Of a stretch of 64,000 nt of DNA, positions 50,801-63,916 are shown piece after piece. Numbering within the stretch: position 1 is the first letter of the stretch; each line of letters starts with the position of its first letter. The DNA is taken from contig PTEX01000024.1 of assembly GCA_003342815.1 (NCBI GenBank), positions 2,423,159 through 2,487,158 of the forward strand, written 5' to 3'. A program made the translations under genes and the position numbers. Under the pieces are notes generated by a model. It saw only the letters and a list, made by a program, of their open reading frames with translations. It had not been told where the DNA came from and made no database searches. This DNA is from Eudromia elegans. Taxonomy: Eukaryota > Chordata > Aves > Tinamiformes > Tinamidae.

Positions 50801-53195
50801 TAAAGATTGTGAAAATCTGCTACAATGTAGGCAATTGAGGCTAAGTTAGCAAAGACTAAACCCCAAAACTCTTTATCTGTTAAGAGCAACACTTTGTCCT
50901 TCCAGCCTATCACCGGTTCTATCAGTCTCTGTCTTTGTATATGATTGTTGGGACTGCAATCACAGCAGCAGCAACTTCAGCTTTTCATTAGTAATGAGTG
51001 ATATTTTGCTAGCCAACATTATGTTTGTTAACAAAGTCTGCCTAATCTGGTTGTCAGATGACTATTTTAAAAGCACTGATTTGAACAGCAAGATGCTCCA
51101 TGCAAAAGAAAAAAAAAAAAGAAGGAAGAAATCAGACATTTTCAAAATAATCTCTCAGTATGTCACAGAGTTCAAATTTCAGTATTGAACAAAAAATTTG
51201 TGAAGAATTTTAATCTTTTGCAAACAAAAAATTTCATCATTAGAAGCACTATTTTTTTTTTTTTTATCCCACTACCCCACTTTTACACTCACTTGTAACA
51301 TCAGTATAGGAGCTGGAGCAAGTCAAAACCCCAAATTGCTTTTGTTAATCTGGAAAGGGGCATTTCATTTGAACTGACGCTGCATCAGCTTTTAAGCAGG
51401 CTCTGCTAAAACAGATATACTCAGCACTGGAGCAGCTGGGGACACACTTATTTCAGGGCTAGTCACAGAACAAATGCTTTCACAATTAAACTCCAACCAA
51501 GCCATACGCATGACACTTCTTATGGACTTCAGCAGGGTTAATGAATCAGCATCCTGGAAATGGCACATGTTAATATGTACCTGTCACCTAATGTACTGCA
51601 TCACAGTCATCCTTAACCAGCTCCATTTTATGGCAAGCCCAATAGTAAACGCATTCCTTCAGTGACTTCTTTCAGTGTTAGCCTATGACAACGTACGTTT
51701 TTCATGCCTGATGATTCATTACAGAAATGTCACAGAATATGTGAAAAGACTATGTTTACAAAAAGCCACACTGACTGCATCATGAATCATGATCACTGCT
51801 TTGTTGGAAGCAATTCAGAAGAAAACACAGCCTTAGATTTAAGGATGGATTAAAACAAGCTGTTTGATTTTCTGCAGTAACCACTGTCTCATAAGATTAG
51901 TGGAATATACTCCTAAAATGAAAACAGTGTAACCTCATACACAGCAGCAAAAATAAAAATACAAATAGATTCTCTATCCCCTGAGAAAGTACTCTTATGT
52001 TAGAACATCGAGTTGAACATCTCTTAAGATAGGTAATTCTTTGTCAAAATCAGAATTTTATTTTGAAATTTATTCTGAAAAGTTTTCTTTAAAAAGAAAG
52101 TGTTTCTAACAACTGAAATGCATCTATAAGGCACTATTATGCTCCACTTTATTTCCATCACCCCTCAGGCAATATATATCATTATCAGAACTATCTCTGA
52201 ATCCCAGAGCTCCTGCAAATTTAAGTTCCCAAATTTGTACTGCAACAATAAAGTAATAAATTTATTTCATCACCTCTCTTGCCTTTATTCCCACAGTTTT
52301 CAACATCTGATTTATTGTCTACAGAAGAGTGAAACCACAGGCACAAGCACTTTCCCATTAAGGGTACCTTCTAGCTAAAGGGACCTTACAGCTATTAGTA
52401 CTCCCTACAAGGACAAGAGCAGATCCCTCTAAAAAAAAAAAAAAAAAAAAAATAATAATAATGAACATGATGAAGTGTTTTTACACTTCTCAAGCCAGAT
52501 CTTTAAAACTCCTTGCTACTGCTACAAATGAAAGCAGGGTGTCTACCCCCAAAAAAGCAACCATAACACACAGTACTCAGGCCTCTCAGTAGTCTTTGGT
52601 AGGGCTGGACTATTTCACATCAAACGGGTTAATCAGGAGGATACAGTGGAAAAACATCAAAATTCATCCTCAGGTGAACAGATTGGTCTTTATGCAGGTT
52701 CAAGTGCACCTCATCCCTTAATTCCTCCACAGGACCTTTCCAAGAAAGCCACAAAGCAGAATCTTTACTGCATTTAACCTCATGAAGGAAGTGCATCAAA
52801 TCTATCTGCTTCTTCTGCTAAAACAAGCTATTTTCCTGCATAATAGATATATGCTTACTTCTGCAAGCTCATCTCAGAAGATACTTTTTGTATGGAGACA
52901 TCATATAGTGTCTAAGAAAACAACAAACCCCAAACAGTTTCTATCATCGAGAAAGAAGAAAAATAACAAATGCTTGGAGGCATTGAGAACAGTGCAGAGA
53001 AAAACTGAGTCTGGAAGAGCAGAAGAGGGCAGCATTTCACTACATTTTACTGTCTGAAGGCACTTGGCTCCCTAAAACCAAGACATTGAAGCAGGCATAT
53101 TTTGTTGAATGCTAATTTTGTTCAAAGATGACCTACATTTGTTAAAAAAAAAAAAATCCCTTTTGTTAGTGCACAATATATCACCTTGCTAGTTA
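47812..53195. other. Gene-free AT-rich region
   Basis: Short frames only. Includes poly(T) runs at 50301-50313 and 51252-51266 and the A22/(TAA)n run at 52431-52462. No CR1, splice-bounded coding segment or CpG-rich patch was found. Confidence 0.6.
52431..52462. repeat. Poly(A)22 followed by (TAA)n
   Basis: Twenty-two A residues, then about three TAA/ATA units. This resembles a retrotransposed poly(A) tail, but the 200 bp upstream shows no recognisable processed copy or direct flanking repeat. Confidence 0.85.
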
Positions 53196-53199
53196 GGCA

Positions 53200-53460
53200 T
53201 TTAAAAAAATCCTCTATAAGCTAATTGCTAATAACAGCTGATAACGTTTGCCAAAGCAAAGGAACTTACCTTTGTGCATTCAGCCACAGCTTCCATTTGA
53301 CTTGGGTAAAAGTGAAATTTCTAAATGGAAGAGAGCTAATAGCTCTTGAGCTCCTATGAAAACATCCCAACGCACCGGATCAGCACGCTCTGAAGTTTAA
53401 CACTCGGCTCATCCTAATCTTTAAGCTTTAAATCAGAGAAACCACATATAACATTTTAAG
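53200..53460. promoter_or_regulatory. Candidate regulatory block overlapping a possible minus-strand exon
   Basis: Packed motifs: TAATTG near 53222, an E-box CAGCTG at 53235-53240 overlapping a GATAA core, and an AGAGCTA dyad at 53332-53346. On the minus strand it also holds a consensus donor AAAG|GTAAGT (exon end 53270) and an acceptor CTCTTCCATTTAG (exon start 53320). Together they enclose a 51-nt open segment reading KFHFYPSQMEAVAECTK in phase 0. Both readings are from sequence alone. They could share the locus or be coincidental. I do not recognise the peptide. Confidence 0.2.
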
Positions 53461-54254
53461 TGCCAAATATAATGCTGAAATATACTTTTTGTGCAATGCA
53501 ATCTCTATGCCACTTTCATGTTAATAAACATACAGGTATAATATATTCAGAAATATCATAAGGAGTACTATGAAAGTTTATATTTGATATACATTGTAAA
53601 AAAGTACAAGTGTTTAAATAGAAACTTTCATAGCCACTGAAAGCAGTAAATTGACTATTTTTGTCAATTAGTGACAGAATATCAGATGATGGATCACAGA
53701 AATGGTAAATCTGATGATTTCATTGAGTTTTTAACTTGATACTTAAAGTTTTTACATATATGGCTTTTACTACACCACCGCTTTAGAGAACAAATATTAT
53801 GTGTTTTTATCCCTACTCTCTTGATTATGACAAAATACTATAAACTATTTGTAGGGAGAAAGGAAAAGGAAAAATAATCTGTATTTCTTTGCCATTCAAC
53901 TCTGTGGTTTAGTCTTGAATAAAAAAAAAATCAGGTCACTTTATCAAATAGTTTCACATGAAATTAATGAACAGAGCACGAGATGAGAACAAGCACTATG
54001 GCCACAACAAGCATGGGGACCATTTCTACATCAAAGTAGTACCTTGTTTATTTATTCTCCACACCTATGCCATCGTTTTTCTCTGTTTCCTCACTCCATT
54101 CGTCTTCAAACTCATGCTAAAAATGCCTAATAGATTTCTGTTTTGTCTGCTGAAATTAATTCTCCCATTCAGCAGCAATATAAAGCAATTTAAGTACATA
54201 GCTTTAGTTTTTCTGGATCCTTTTTAGAAATATCAATGTCAGCTCTGTCCTAGT

Positions 54255-54585
54255 AGTCGAGCATGTTCCATGCCTTATTGGCATCAGATGAGGAAAGCTA
54301 TACATCAACCCGTGATATATGCTGCGTGCCATCTGCCCTGCTCTACGTGGGGCATGCAGCGGGCCCTAATTAGCATCTCCCCGAGCCCGTCGCCGTTAGG
54401 GCAGAGCTGCTGGTAGGCAGCTTGGAGTCACTCTGGGTACTCTCCGAGACCAGGCAGGTCCTGAGGTGGTAGAAAAGCGATAGTAAGTAACAGGGGTAAT
54501 GATCCCCATCTAAAGGGTCCCCGCAGATGTGTCCCAAGTCTCTTTTTGAGGGCAACTCAAGCAGAACTTTCCGAGCCTCGCCATC
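54255..54585. promoter_or_regulatory. CpG-dense patch (small CpG island-like)
   Basis: I count about 14 CpGs in some 320 bp, including 'gagcccgtcgccgttagg', against a window that is otherwise strongly CpG-depleted. The patch lies between a possible minus-strand exon and a plus-strand frame starting at 54791. It is shorter than a standard promoter island, and no TATA or Inr is obvious. A constrained exon would give the same signal. Confidence 0.35.
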
Positions 54586-54586
54586 C
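54370..54586 (-). other. Possible terminal coding exon, minus strand (unrecognised)
   Basis: The minus strand has an acceptor (TTTTCAGTCTATTTGCCTTGCAG, ending at 54587), followed by a frame of about 71 residues that ends in TAA at 54372-54370. It begins DGEARKVLLELPSKRDLG, has a Cys/Tyr-rich centre (GDHYPCYLLSLFYHLRTC) and a Ser/Thr-rich tail ending TGSGRC. The other two frames close early. Codons are mixed and CpG-containing, unlike the AT-driven frames elsewhere in the window. I do not recognise the family. No AATAAA follows closely; an AATAAG variant occurs about 90 bp further on. Alternatively the open frame is a by-product of the CpG-rich patch. Confidence 0.22.
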
Positions 54587-54790
54587 CTGCAAGGCAAATA
54601 GACTGAAAATTAAAGATGTTTTGGGCCCATACCTCATCACAAGAGCCAAGGACTCACATTCGCTGTTTTCATTTTTTCCTGTTTTCCCCCTTTACAGCCA
54701 TAAAGAAAAATAAATTTCCTTCCACTTGTTCAGGATCCTCTCAACTTCTATTTCTTTTCCAAACATAAAAACTATCTTTGGAAAAGAACT

Positions 54791-55012
54791 ATGGCGAGAG
54801 TCTCTTTTACTCCTCCATACCTGAACAGTTCCAGCTTCTATTCATTGGGGTCTTGCCAAAAGTACTTGGATTGTGCAGAAATTATGCAGCACCTGCTGAG
54901 AAAAACTCAGGATAGACGGACCAGGCAGAGGGAGCTGCTGGTGAAGCTGAAGAAGCTCCATTATGCACTTTCTGTGGAAAACGGGACAGCTCCATGGATG
55001 ACCACCCACTAA
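54791..55012 (+). CDS. Possible small protein of 73 residues (hypothetical)
   Basis: ATG at 54791 has a favourable context (A at -3, G at +4) and opens 73 codons to TAA at 55010-55012. The C-terminal half is strongly charged and likely helical: CAEIMQHLLRKTQDRRTR, then QRELLVKLKKLHYALSVE, with leucines spaced as in a short coiled coil. There is no signal peptide or membrane segment. It begins about 200 bp beyond the CpG-dense patch and runs in the opposite direction to the minus-strand candidate exon. I do not recognise it. It could be a microprotein, a later exon of a longer gene, a decayed gene fragment or chance. Confidence 0.2.
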   Translation: MARVSFTPPYLNSSSFYSLGSCQKYLDCAEIMQHLLRKTQDRRTRQRELLVKLKKLHYALSVENGTAPWMTTH

Positions 55013-57538
55013 TAGCTTGCCTTGGGCTCTTCTTACAGAACTCATATTTATGCTATTTTAAGGCAATGGAAATGCATTATTTATTATGTTTGAAACTTTT
55101 TCTTTTTTTTTTTTTGATCTACTTAGTCAAGCCTCCACTCTTCCTTCTTCCAACATTCACCTCTGTAAAGTACTTCTCCCCTAATCAAAGTCACCAAAGA
55201 CTTGACTCTTTTAAGGTACAATACACATTATATTAGAACAACTTGATCTCTTTGAATAACAAATTAAAATAGACATTCAATTTAAACATGAGGCAATATT
55301 TATATAAAGTAAATTATAAACTGTTATGTCTCTGCACAAATATACTGAAGACTAAGTTCTTGATGGAACTAGCTTGTTACATATAGAATTGCATCTCGGC
55401 ATTTAAGTCATGCATTTATCCTCCCTAAGGGATAACTGATTCAATAACCATTTCAAGAAGCAAATAGTTAAAAGTAATGAGAACGTGTGACATCTCTTCG
55501 ACTATTTTTTTCCAAGGTCTATGGAAATGTGATTCTTTTTGAGGAACAACAAATGGTTATTTCCATTACAACAAAATACAATATTAGCGACTACTTCACA
55601 ACTGAAAAACACTGATTTCTACAGACAGGTGCTCTTTGGAGATATGAATTTATCTTAAAATTCCATATTGAGGATCACACAAAGCAGAAACAGGTGGTTC
55701 TGATAATAAACTACTTTATTATCTATTATTCATTTATTGCATGCCAAAATGCTTAGATCTACCTTTTGCTTTACTCACACCATCCCTGCACACAGCGAGT
55801 TTCTGCTGTTTTTCAACATACACTAAAAGGCCATTATTGCTGTAAACTGAAACATTTAGGGGATTGGTCTAATTTTTCATTCTGAATTTCATTTGTTTGT
55901 TTGTTTTAGTTTAGGTAAGTTGTTTACATAATGTTCAGAAAGATACCATGGCTTAATCACTGTAACTTTAACAGGCGTATTTCAGTTATTTATAGCCCTC
56001 TCGCTAAGGGGAGCATACATAAGTAAAAAAAAGAGGGGAAAAAAGCAAAAAGCATTTATTTTGTGTCTGACATGTGTAGTAACTACCATGGTTAGAATTA
56101 CAAAAGTGGAATGTAAGCAGAGAGCGATGATGGATAGTGGCTTCACTATAACACGAAGAAAGAAAACAGTGTCTTACGATTATTACCAATTCCAACAAAT
56201 TTATAAGTTATACCATAACTGGTAATTACATCTGCCATAAGCCTCTTGGTTAGAGTCGAAGTCTAGTGAGCAAGGCCCTTTGGCTCTACTTGGCAGAACT
56301 GGATGCAGTTGCCCCAGGGAGGAACAGGGAGTCTAAAGGCACCTAATTTACCGGCTTTTCTTTCTAAATCACTTGTTTTGTCCAAAGAATGAAGTAAGCC
56401 TGGAACAGAAAGATGATCACATAACTCAGAGCAAAAAGTAACAGATGAAATGCATTGCCTCAGATTTTGCCCGAATATTCTAAAAAGCACAAGAGTCAGC
56501 AGAAATAACGCAACATGAACATGACATAACAGGCCCATGACATTAGACAACAAGTCAGCTCACACAATCTCTTCTAGTACCTTCAAATATTATTCATCAG
56601 GCAAGTTGCCCTTGTTCCCGACTTACAAAGACATAATATTCATCAGGGTTGAACTGTCATGTTTTCATGAAATACACCAGAAAATACCAGGTTTCCTTTG
56701 TGGGATATGCAAGAACTATGTCAAGTATTTTTGTTGAGAAACGCACTGCCTTTGACTGAGTTTTGCTTTTGGAAATTTAACAAGGAACCTTGAGATCACC
56801 GTGGCAAAAAGCATTCTTTTGTCATTCATTTCGCATGACAGGAAATTAGAGTCAAATATCCTTTTACTGTAGTATCAGTTTTAAATTTTAAATTACATCA
56901 CCCTTACAAGCGTGCTGTAAAACTGGGAAGTGTTTTCTATGCCATCTGAGTAACTCAAGTACTAAAAACTAAATGACTTGGAGAGAAACTGGTGAAGAAA
57001 AGGGCTTTTGCTGCAATTCTTGCGCCCTAGTCTTGCGGCTCCTTCACCATACTTTCTCTGGGAAATGTGATTAAATAAAAATCAATAAAGATTTAGGTTT
57101 GCCAGGTAAAACACAAAAGCTTCAAAGTCCACTGACAAGAATCCAGGGCATAAGGCCAATTTTTTTAGACTGCTTGGAGTGGATCACTTAATAGCATGAA
57201 ATCCGAACACAATACGGAGAAAATTAGACTTCTAGTTCAGGTGCAACAGGGAGGAAGGTCCTTAAGGATTTCACTTCTACTTCTCTCAGGGCTAAATGCA
57301 CAAAAACGCATTAACCCGAGTGCTAGAGAGGGGCAGATTCAAACACTACTAATGAGCTCCATAGATGCCCATAATATAACTTGCAAAAAACAGAGATTGG
57401 CGAAGGTTTTTTAACAGAATAGTTAATTCACTAAATGGGCAGTTTTGGAGGAATCTCTGCAAAATTTTCTCATAAGAAAGAGTGCTAATCCCTTAGTCTT
57501 TGCCAAATTAACTTGATCTTGGCCACTTTATTAGAAAT

Positions 57539-57616
57539 TCCTCTCTCTCTATATGTGTGTGTATATATATATGTGTGCCTATATATATACACACATGCTC
57601 CTATATAAATATACGT
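57539..57616. repeat. Compound (CT)n/(TG)n/(TA)n microsatellite
   Basis: CT run, then TG steps, then interrupted TA blocks with 'acacacatgc'. About 78 bp and likely polymorphic. Confidence 0.88.
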
Positions 57617-59522
57617 ACATGCACAAGTTTATAAGCTTTCACAAACACATTTTTCATTTCAAATCATACTGATTTTAGAGCTTAAAAGCAGCAAAGGACC
57701 TGAAAATTAAACACAATGTTTTTGTTCCAAATAAATATTTCATGCTACTGTTAAATATTTTTCCTGGGTTTTGCTCCATTGTTTATGTTGCTCAGCTCAT
57801 CAAGCCAAAAAGATCAATTATCTGACTAGCTTTATTCAAAAAGATCAAACAACAGCTAACATACACAGTTTGTGAATATAGAAAGTCATCAGTAGCAGTC
57901 ATGATCAGTAGCTTCTCCCATTTCTTTATATCAGATAGGAAATAAGGTCAACAAACTTCAGAAATGAGTTGAAAAAACAGGTGCTTTCTCATTAAGGAAA
58001 GCTGGCACATCAGACCTACTGCTGTCTTGAGAAAAAGCAACTGAGAATATTATTTTTAAATAAGAGATAAAATGTAGCCTAGCTAATTTAACTCTCTTTT
58101 CTCTATATATACATGTAAGCATTGTAGATTAAGGGATTAGCTCCCTTGTTTATGAGAAAAATGTTCAGACTTTCAACACTATTTGTGACATAATTTGAAC
58201 AAAAAAAAAACCACCCATAATTACAGTCCTATTGACAAACATATTTTGCTCCTTTCTAATTCTTGCAATGTTCTTTCATTCTGTTCTTGATAGAAGCATC
58301 TAGGTCAGCCTGCTAACATAATCATATTTCAGAACTAGTAACTACACACTATAAAGAACTCTGTCTGAAGGCATCGTACAAGATTTGTACTTGTATTTTA
58401 CAGATCAGTGTTAATAAGAACTTCATATATGGTTATTCTTATCCTGTGCCTAAATGTGTTGACAAAGTGCTTTTTTTTTTTCTTTTTCCCTTCAAGTAGA
58501 ACACAGGAAAATACTATAATTTTGCAAAACTAACACTCATTTTATATTAGTTTAATATTAATTCAGAGATATGTGTCTCCTCTTCCATCCTGTAAGCATG
58601 GATCAATTTTCAAGAATAACCAAAGTATTTTTAAATATACCCTATATGCACATATGCATCCATTTTTCATGTAAATAATAAGACAGTAAGGAAAAAAAGA
58701 GAAACTCAGTTGGAGAATTCTGCATTAGAAAGATGACAACAATTACCCAGTGAATGGGATCCACTCTAGTATAACAACAGTATTAGAAGCAGCTTAGAGC
58801 AAGAGCCATGTAATGCTTTATGACAATATCTGAAAAATCATCCGCATTCGAGTTCCTCTAACCCTTTCTAGTAATTTCTTTACCCATGTAATATTACTGG
58901 TGCTTAACGGAGAACGAGCAGGGCCCGACTGCTCAGCAGCTCTTCTGGCTGAAGAACAAGGTGTCTTCAAAAGATGTTAGAAGACGAAAGATTCTAAACA
59001 AACAACATTCATATGATGAATAGTTCAGCTGTGGATTGCCTGGCCATAAAACATGATGGAGATGAGACACGAATCTGTCCAGCCTCGAGCTTGGAGCCAA
59101 TGAACAGAAAGGAAGCCCACTACAGTTATATATCATTATGTAAAGCAAACAAGGTCTGGCTCGGGAAAGTCTTTGCTCTTGCATGTTCCTGACATCCTGT
59201 TTTTGCCACTGCCAGAAACAGAAGAGCTGGGTGGACCTTTAAACTGAACTGCTGAAGTCATTTATTCTCTTTTATTTTTTCCTGCCTTTACTACCAGGAC
59301 CCTGTCAAAGGGCCCCTTCTTTCCAGCTTTATGTCAGTAAAACAATGATTTTCCATAAAGGGGGAAAAAAAAAATTCTTTACATGATCAAAAAAACTGAA
59401 CAGCTGCTTGTGTTTCAGACAAGCAGGTAATAGTGATGTATGTAAAACAGTATATGGTGTATGTGAAAATGAGTAGAGCTCATCTTTTTTCCAGAATGAA
59501 AATTCACAGTAGGAAAGTTCCT

Positions 59523-59547
59523 AGAGAGAGAGAGAGAGAGAGAGAGA
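59523..59547. repeat. (AG)12 microsatellite
   Basis: Twelve uninterrupted AG units. Confidence 0.92.
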
Positions 59548-59993
59548 TGGGGCAAAAATCAAAGCTTCTAGCAATATGTGCAACTAGTAAAAGCATACAG
59601 ATGTTACATACCCTCAGTTAGATATATCATCTGTTACTGACTTAATGTAATAACTGTTTAATCCCAAAAGGGACCCTAATTCTAAATAACACTGTGTAGC
59701 AGCATAATGCATTGCAGCTAGATGGGTGTGTGAGCTTGGTTATTCGAGGTATAGAACAGCACCTACTACCCTTGTTGCTGTGCTTTACTGCAAAGAGCAC
59801 CAGCCCAGGCACATTTTAACCTTTAGTACCAATCAGCTATTTTTAGGCCTAGCCTAGCAATTATCTTCAGCTTTGACCTTGGTTTAGCCCAAAGACAGGA
59901 TCATTCAAATCACTGCACAATCACCCAACTAAAATCACATTTTACACTGGTTTCCATTTCTTTTGATTCATAGAGTCCCCTAAGAGTTTTTCA

Positions 59994-60047
59994 CTGACAA
60001 ACTGTATAGAACACTAGATTCTGACAAACTGTATAGAACACTAAATT
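59994..60047. repeat. 27-bp tandem duplication, two copies
   Basis: The unit beginning CTGACAAACTGTATAGAACA at 59994-60020 is repeated directly at 60021-60047 with a single G-to-A difference near its end. High identity indicates a recent local duplication. Confidence 0.95.
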
Positions 60048-63000
60048 ATATTTATTACTTTACCATTAAACACCATTTGAGGAGTTTTAGAAGCATCAAG
60101 AAGTACAGACTGCAGATTTTAAAAATGTGTGTGAAACTGGGATATGACAATTTTTTTTCAAAATCTGGATTCACTGAAGAAAAGTTACTAGGGGAAGAGA
60201 TACAGGTAATGAAGAATCTAGGCATATGTATGATTAATTATGCAGTTTTAGGCTATTTTTAGCTGTCTATTGCAGTCTCATTCCAAAATAATTCTAATGC
60301 CATTAGAACAGGGAGTATTTCAACTTAAAGAAAACAAACAAATGACTATGACAAACCTAGCCCTACAAACATACTCTATAAATACCTATTTTAACAAGTA
60401 TGTGCATTATATTGCCACATACGTCTGTGCACAAAGACACTCGTCTCTGCTTTACCTACCTCAAGGTGATGATTCTTGTAAGAGAAGTGAACTACCTTTG
60501 GAAGGAATGTGCAGATATGCCATATTGTCATGCCAGACATTGCTCGTTACTAAATGTGTCCACATAATTCTGCCCTATAAACTATTTAATACTCACAGTA
60601 GATATCCCATGACAGATAATCCAGTGCTCATCTCTCTACACAGCATTATTTTTGTCATGTAATATGGGATCTCTTCAAGAAATCAGACTTAAGCAAGTCA
60701 GTGAACATAGTCTCACAATTCCTCTCAAGCAGTATGTTAATGTTGGTCCTAACATTTTTTTAATTGCCTCCAATTAGCAGGGAATGCTTCATCCCACTCA
60801 CCGCCACAGCAATGAAAAGCAGAAATAACTTGTTGAAAACAGTTACACATGAGCATCCTGTGAACCTAAACCGAAAGGAACTCAGACATGGCCAAATTCA
60901 ATATGACTTTTGGCATCTTGTTGGTAACTTAATGAAACTACCCTGTGCTCTTTATTACTGTGGAATGTCCATGGTCTTTATTAACAATGTACAGCCTCAA
61001 AACCCTGGAGAACATGGACAAGCTGGACTCTAGGAGGTAGCCAAACACCGTGGGGCTGGAGGGCTGGCAGCCTCCTCATCCCAGTTGGGGCCCTTGTCTC
61101 CCTGGTACACCTGCACACAGTTATAACTATGGGACTAACCTGAATTTCATCATTATACCACACTTAAACAAATCCTAAAGCTCTACGGTTGAAAGAAAAA
61201 CAGCACGGGCTTGCCACAAAGCAGTGATGTGCAAGCACACATTGAGTGTTTTTTAAGAAAAAAAACATAATAACATTTGGTCAAACTCTATGTGAAGCAC
61301 AAGCTGATGAGTAACTATTCTGTATGCTACATTGCATGCAGGTGCTACATAGAAAAATAACATAGGCCAAGCACAATTATCAACCTGCTGGCTTAGAAGT
61401 CATTTTTAAGCTGTTCATTAAAAAAAAAGTAGATTTTTGATTTCCCATTCATCATGAATTCCTCAGAGACTTTTACTTAAAAAGTTAAACAAGACCTTGA
61501 TTCAGAATTAACCTTGAAAAAGAAAAGAGAGAGTACAATTTATAAAAACTGCCTTGTCATTTTCTGACCAAAGCAATTCAGTGTTGTAGTTAAATAAAAT
61601 GAATTTCAACATCATGGATGTGTGTGATCGGCATGACTTTTTAAATAATGAATAAAAGAAAGATTTATGAATGGCCAGCTTTTGTTGACAATCCACTTTT
61701 CTTTATTGATTTTGCTTTCAAGTAAAATGGCCCAAAGAACAGCGTCCTTGTTATTTTTAACACATTATTTTTATGCAGTTATACTGCAAATTCTGTATCT
61801 AGCCCATAAAATAGATTTAGACGTGACTTTAGTTAGTTTAAAAAGTCAACAAATTAGATACTCGATTGCAGAGGGTTTAAATTTCTACAGATAAAACACC
61901 TGTGAAGTTTTGCACTTCCCTTATTCAAAACTCCTCTGTTTCCACGGAATTTCCAATAGCATATTTCTCTATGAACTGCTAGCTTAGAAAACAGATTTAA
62001 TATTTCAGCAGAATTTAAATTACAGCCTTCTATAGCAGTATTCCTTTATGCAGGAAAAATTTCCTTTTCAAACCTGGCCAAACCAGCTTCAAATCAGTGA
62101 CTTTATATAATGAAAAACTTTATATCACCAGGGCACACAAACCCCCACTAAGGAACAGACTAAGAAATACTGTGTCATACCTTGTGCTTTCAGTTAGAAT
62201 AAGACCACTATTCTCATCACAAAATTTATTTACGAAGTACAAAGTATTTCAAGTTTTTTTGTATCTCTGTTTTACTTCAGATTAAGGTCTCTTCGATATT
62301 TTGAAAGAACAAACAACAAAATTGAGTAACGGATAAAGGGTCTTGTAAATATCTTAAATATCTAACATACTGTTGACATTTGAGATGCAATGAAATTTCC
62401 TATTTCAAGCATGCTCTTTAAGTGAAAAAAAACCTTAATATAAAAAATAACAATGCAAAAATTGGGATGAATTATTCTCCCGAGTCTAAAAACCTTTAAA
62501 AGTTAAAGGAATGTCATATTTTGATTTTCCTAATCATGTTTCCATGTGGCTTTCCCATGTTTTAGTTAAATACAGCTTCAAAGCTAACAAAAATTGAAAT
62601 GTAGAGAAATGCAATATTTTCACGCTGCAGTTCATAAAGATTTCACATAAAATTTTAAATGCCAATTTTTCATAGATGTTTACTGATTGTTCCTAAGTTT
62701 TTAGGATCATGATTTAATGTCTTTGCAACAGCGTTGTAAATGTAAATTTATCACAGTTATTTTACTGCCTATCTCAGTTAAGTTTAACAGCTTGTTTTAT
62801 GAGCTTTGGAGGAAGGTGCAAAAATTAAATATTAGAATGCATAGCATACAATATAATTATACAAATTGTTATTTTAGTATTTCTTGAACATCATATGACT
62901 ATTTACAGTTGTATTAAAAACAATATCTGGTTCTTTCTCTAGAAATTGAGTTTCAAACAGTTACTCCCCTCAAATATGGTGGTGGGAAGAAAGGACTACC

Positions 63001-63916
63001 CAATAGTTAAAATATACAATGCTCTACGGTCTCTAAAATCTCTTTGTAGAATGTACATATTTTAATTATGTTTTAGGTGTTCCTGGGTCAATTAAGTGTT
63101 TTTGAATATGTTTAAATTTCACTGACAAAAAAACAGGTATTACTGGGGAATCTACACAGCAATATACATAACAAAACAGTCTGTATTCTCCTGTTTGGAA
63201 GGTTGTTTTAGGTTAACTAAACAGATGACATGATAGTTGCTAAGAGTTCAAGGGCTGCTTAAACATACATTTTTAAGTATGAAATGCATACCTTACTTAG
63301 AAACCGACAGAAATAGTCATCCAAAACTTCTACCTTGCATGGGCTAACAAGTCAAATTCTGGAAAAGGTCAAACAAGCACTTTCACCATATTTCTAGTTT
63401 TTATGTTCCTATGGTAAAGTTTCTTGAACAAGTTACAAATATGAACTCAAGCTATAAGTTCAGTTTTCCTCGAGTTTGCTACTTTGTTCATTATGCATTA
63501 AATAGTTTTAAGAATTGGTTTTCTTCCCACTGTTCGTTCATAATTACTTATTCATCTTACTCCCAAGGAATGCACGGATCTAATGGATCTCTTACCTGGT
63601 TGATCAATGAGGTCACACAATACTGTTTCTAAATCATTTATGCCTCAGAATTGGGAAAATAAACAGCTAAGTCCTACCTTTTGTGGAGAAATGGCAATGC
63701 AGATCCAAACGGGACTATTTGAGGCATATGTTCCTAATTACTGGAATACTGTAATCGCAACATGATTTCACACATATAAGCAAATCCCATTTGTCACTCT
63801 TTTTAGTTTTAAAACTAAAAACTTCCACACGCTCCTTAAGTCCTTTGGAGTCCAACCAAGCTCAAGGTCAAATAGATGACAGAGAAAGACAAAGTCCAAC
63901 ACTAATAAATTTAGCA

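Larger units (their letters stand above)
55050..63916. other. Gene-free AT-rich region
   Basis: Holds microsatellites (57539-57616, 59523-59547), a 27-bp tandem duplication (59994-60047) and a GC-richer spot at about 61015-61110 whose minus strand is open for 30-60 codons in each frame. Also a motif-mixed stretch at about 58920-59200 with CATATG and CAGCTG E-boxes. The 130-codon frame at 60270-60662 has no domain and looks random. Confidence 0.55.

Noticed and set aside
52381-52462. Poly(A)22 as the tail of a processed pseudogene
   Set aside because: Upstream sequence has no coding similarity I recognise and no flanking target-site duplication.
54462-54476. let-7-like string 'tgaggtggtag'
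   Set aside because: Differs from let-7 within the seed-adjacent region and thereafter, and no complementary arm forms a precursor hairpin nearby.
60270-60662. 130-codon plus-strand frame
   Set aside because: Composition looks random, with no domain, no acceptor/donor arrangement and no CpG or GC signal.
60960-61140. Minus-strand open frames in the GC-richer spot near 61.0 kb
   Set aside because: Different frames are open over different short parts and stops separate the promising pieces. An old frameshifted fragment is possible but unsupported.
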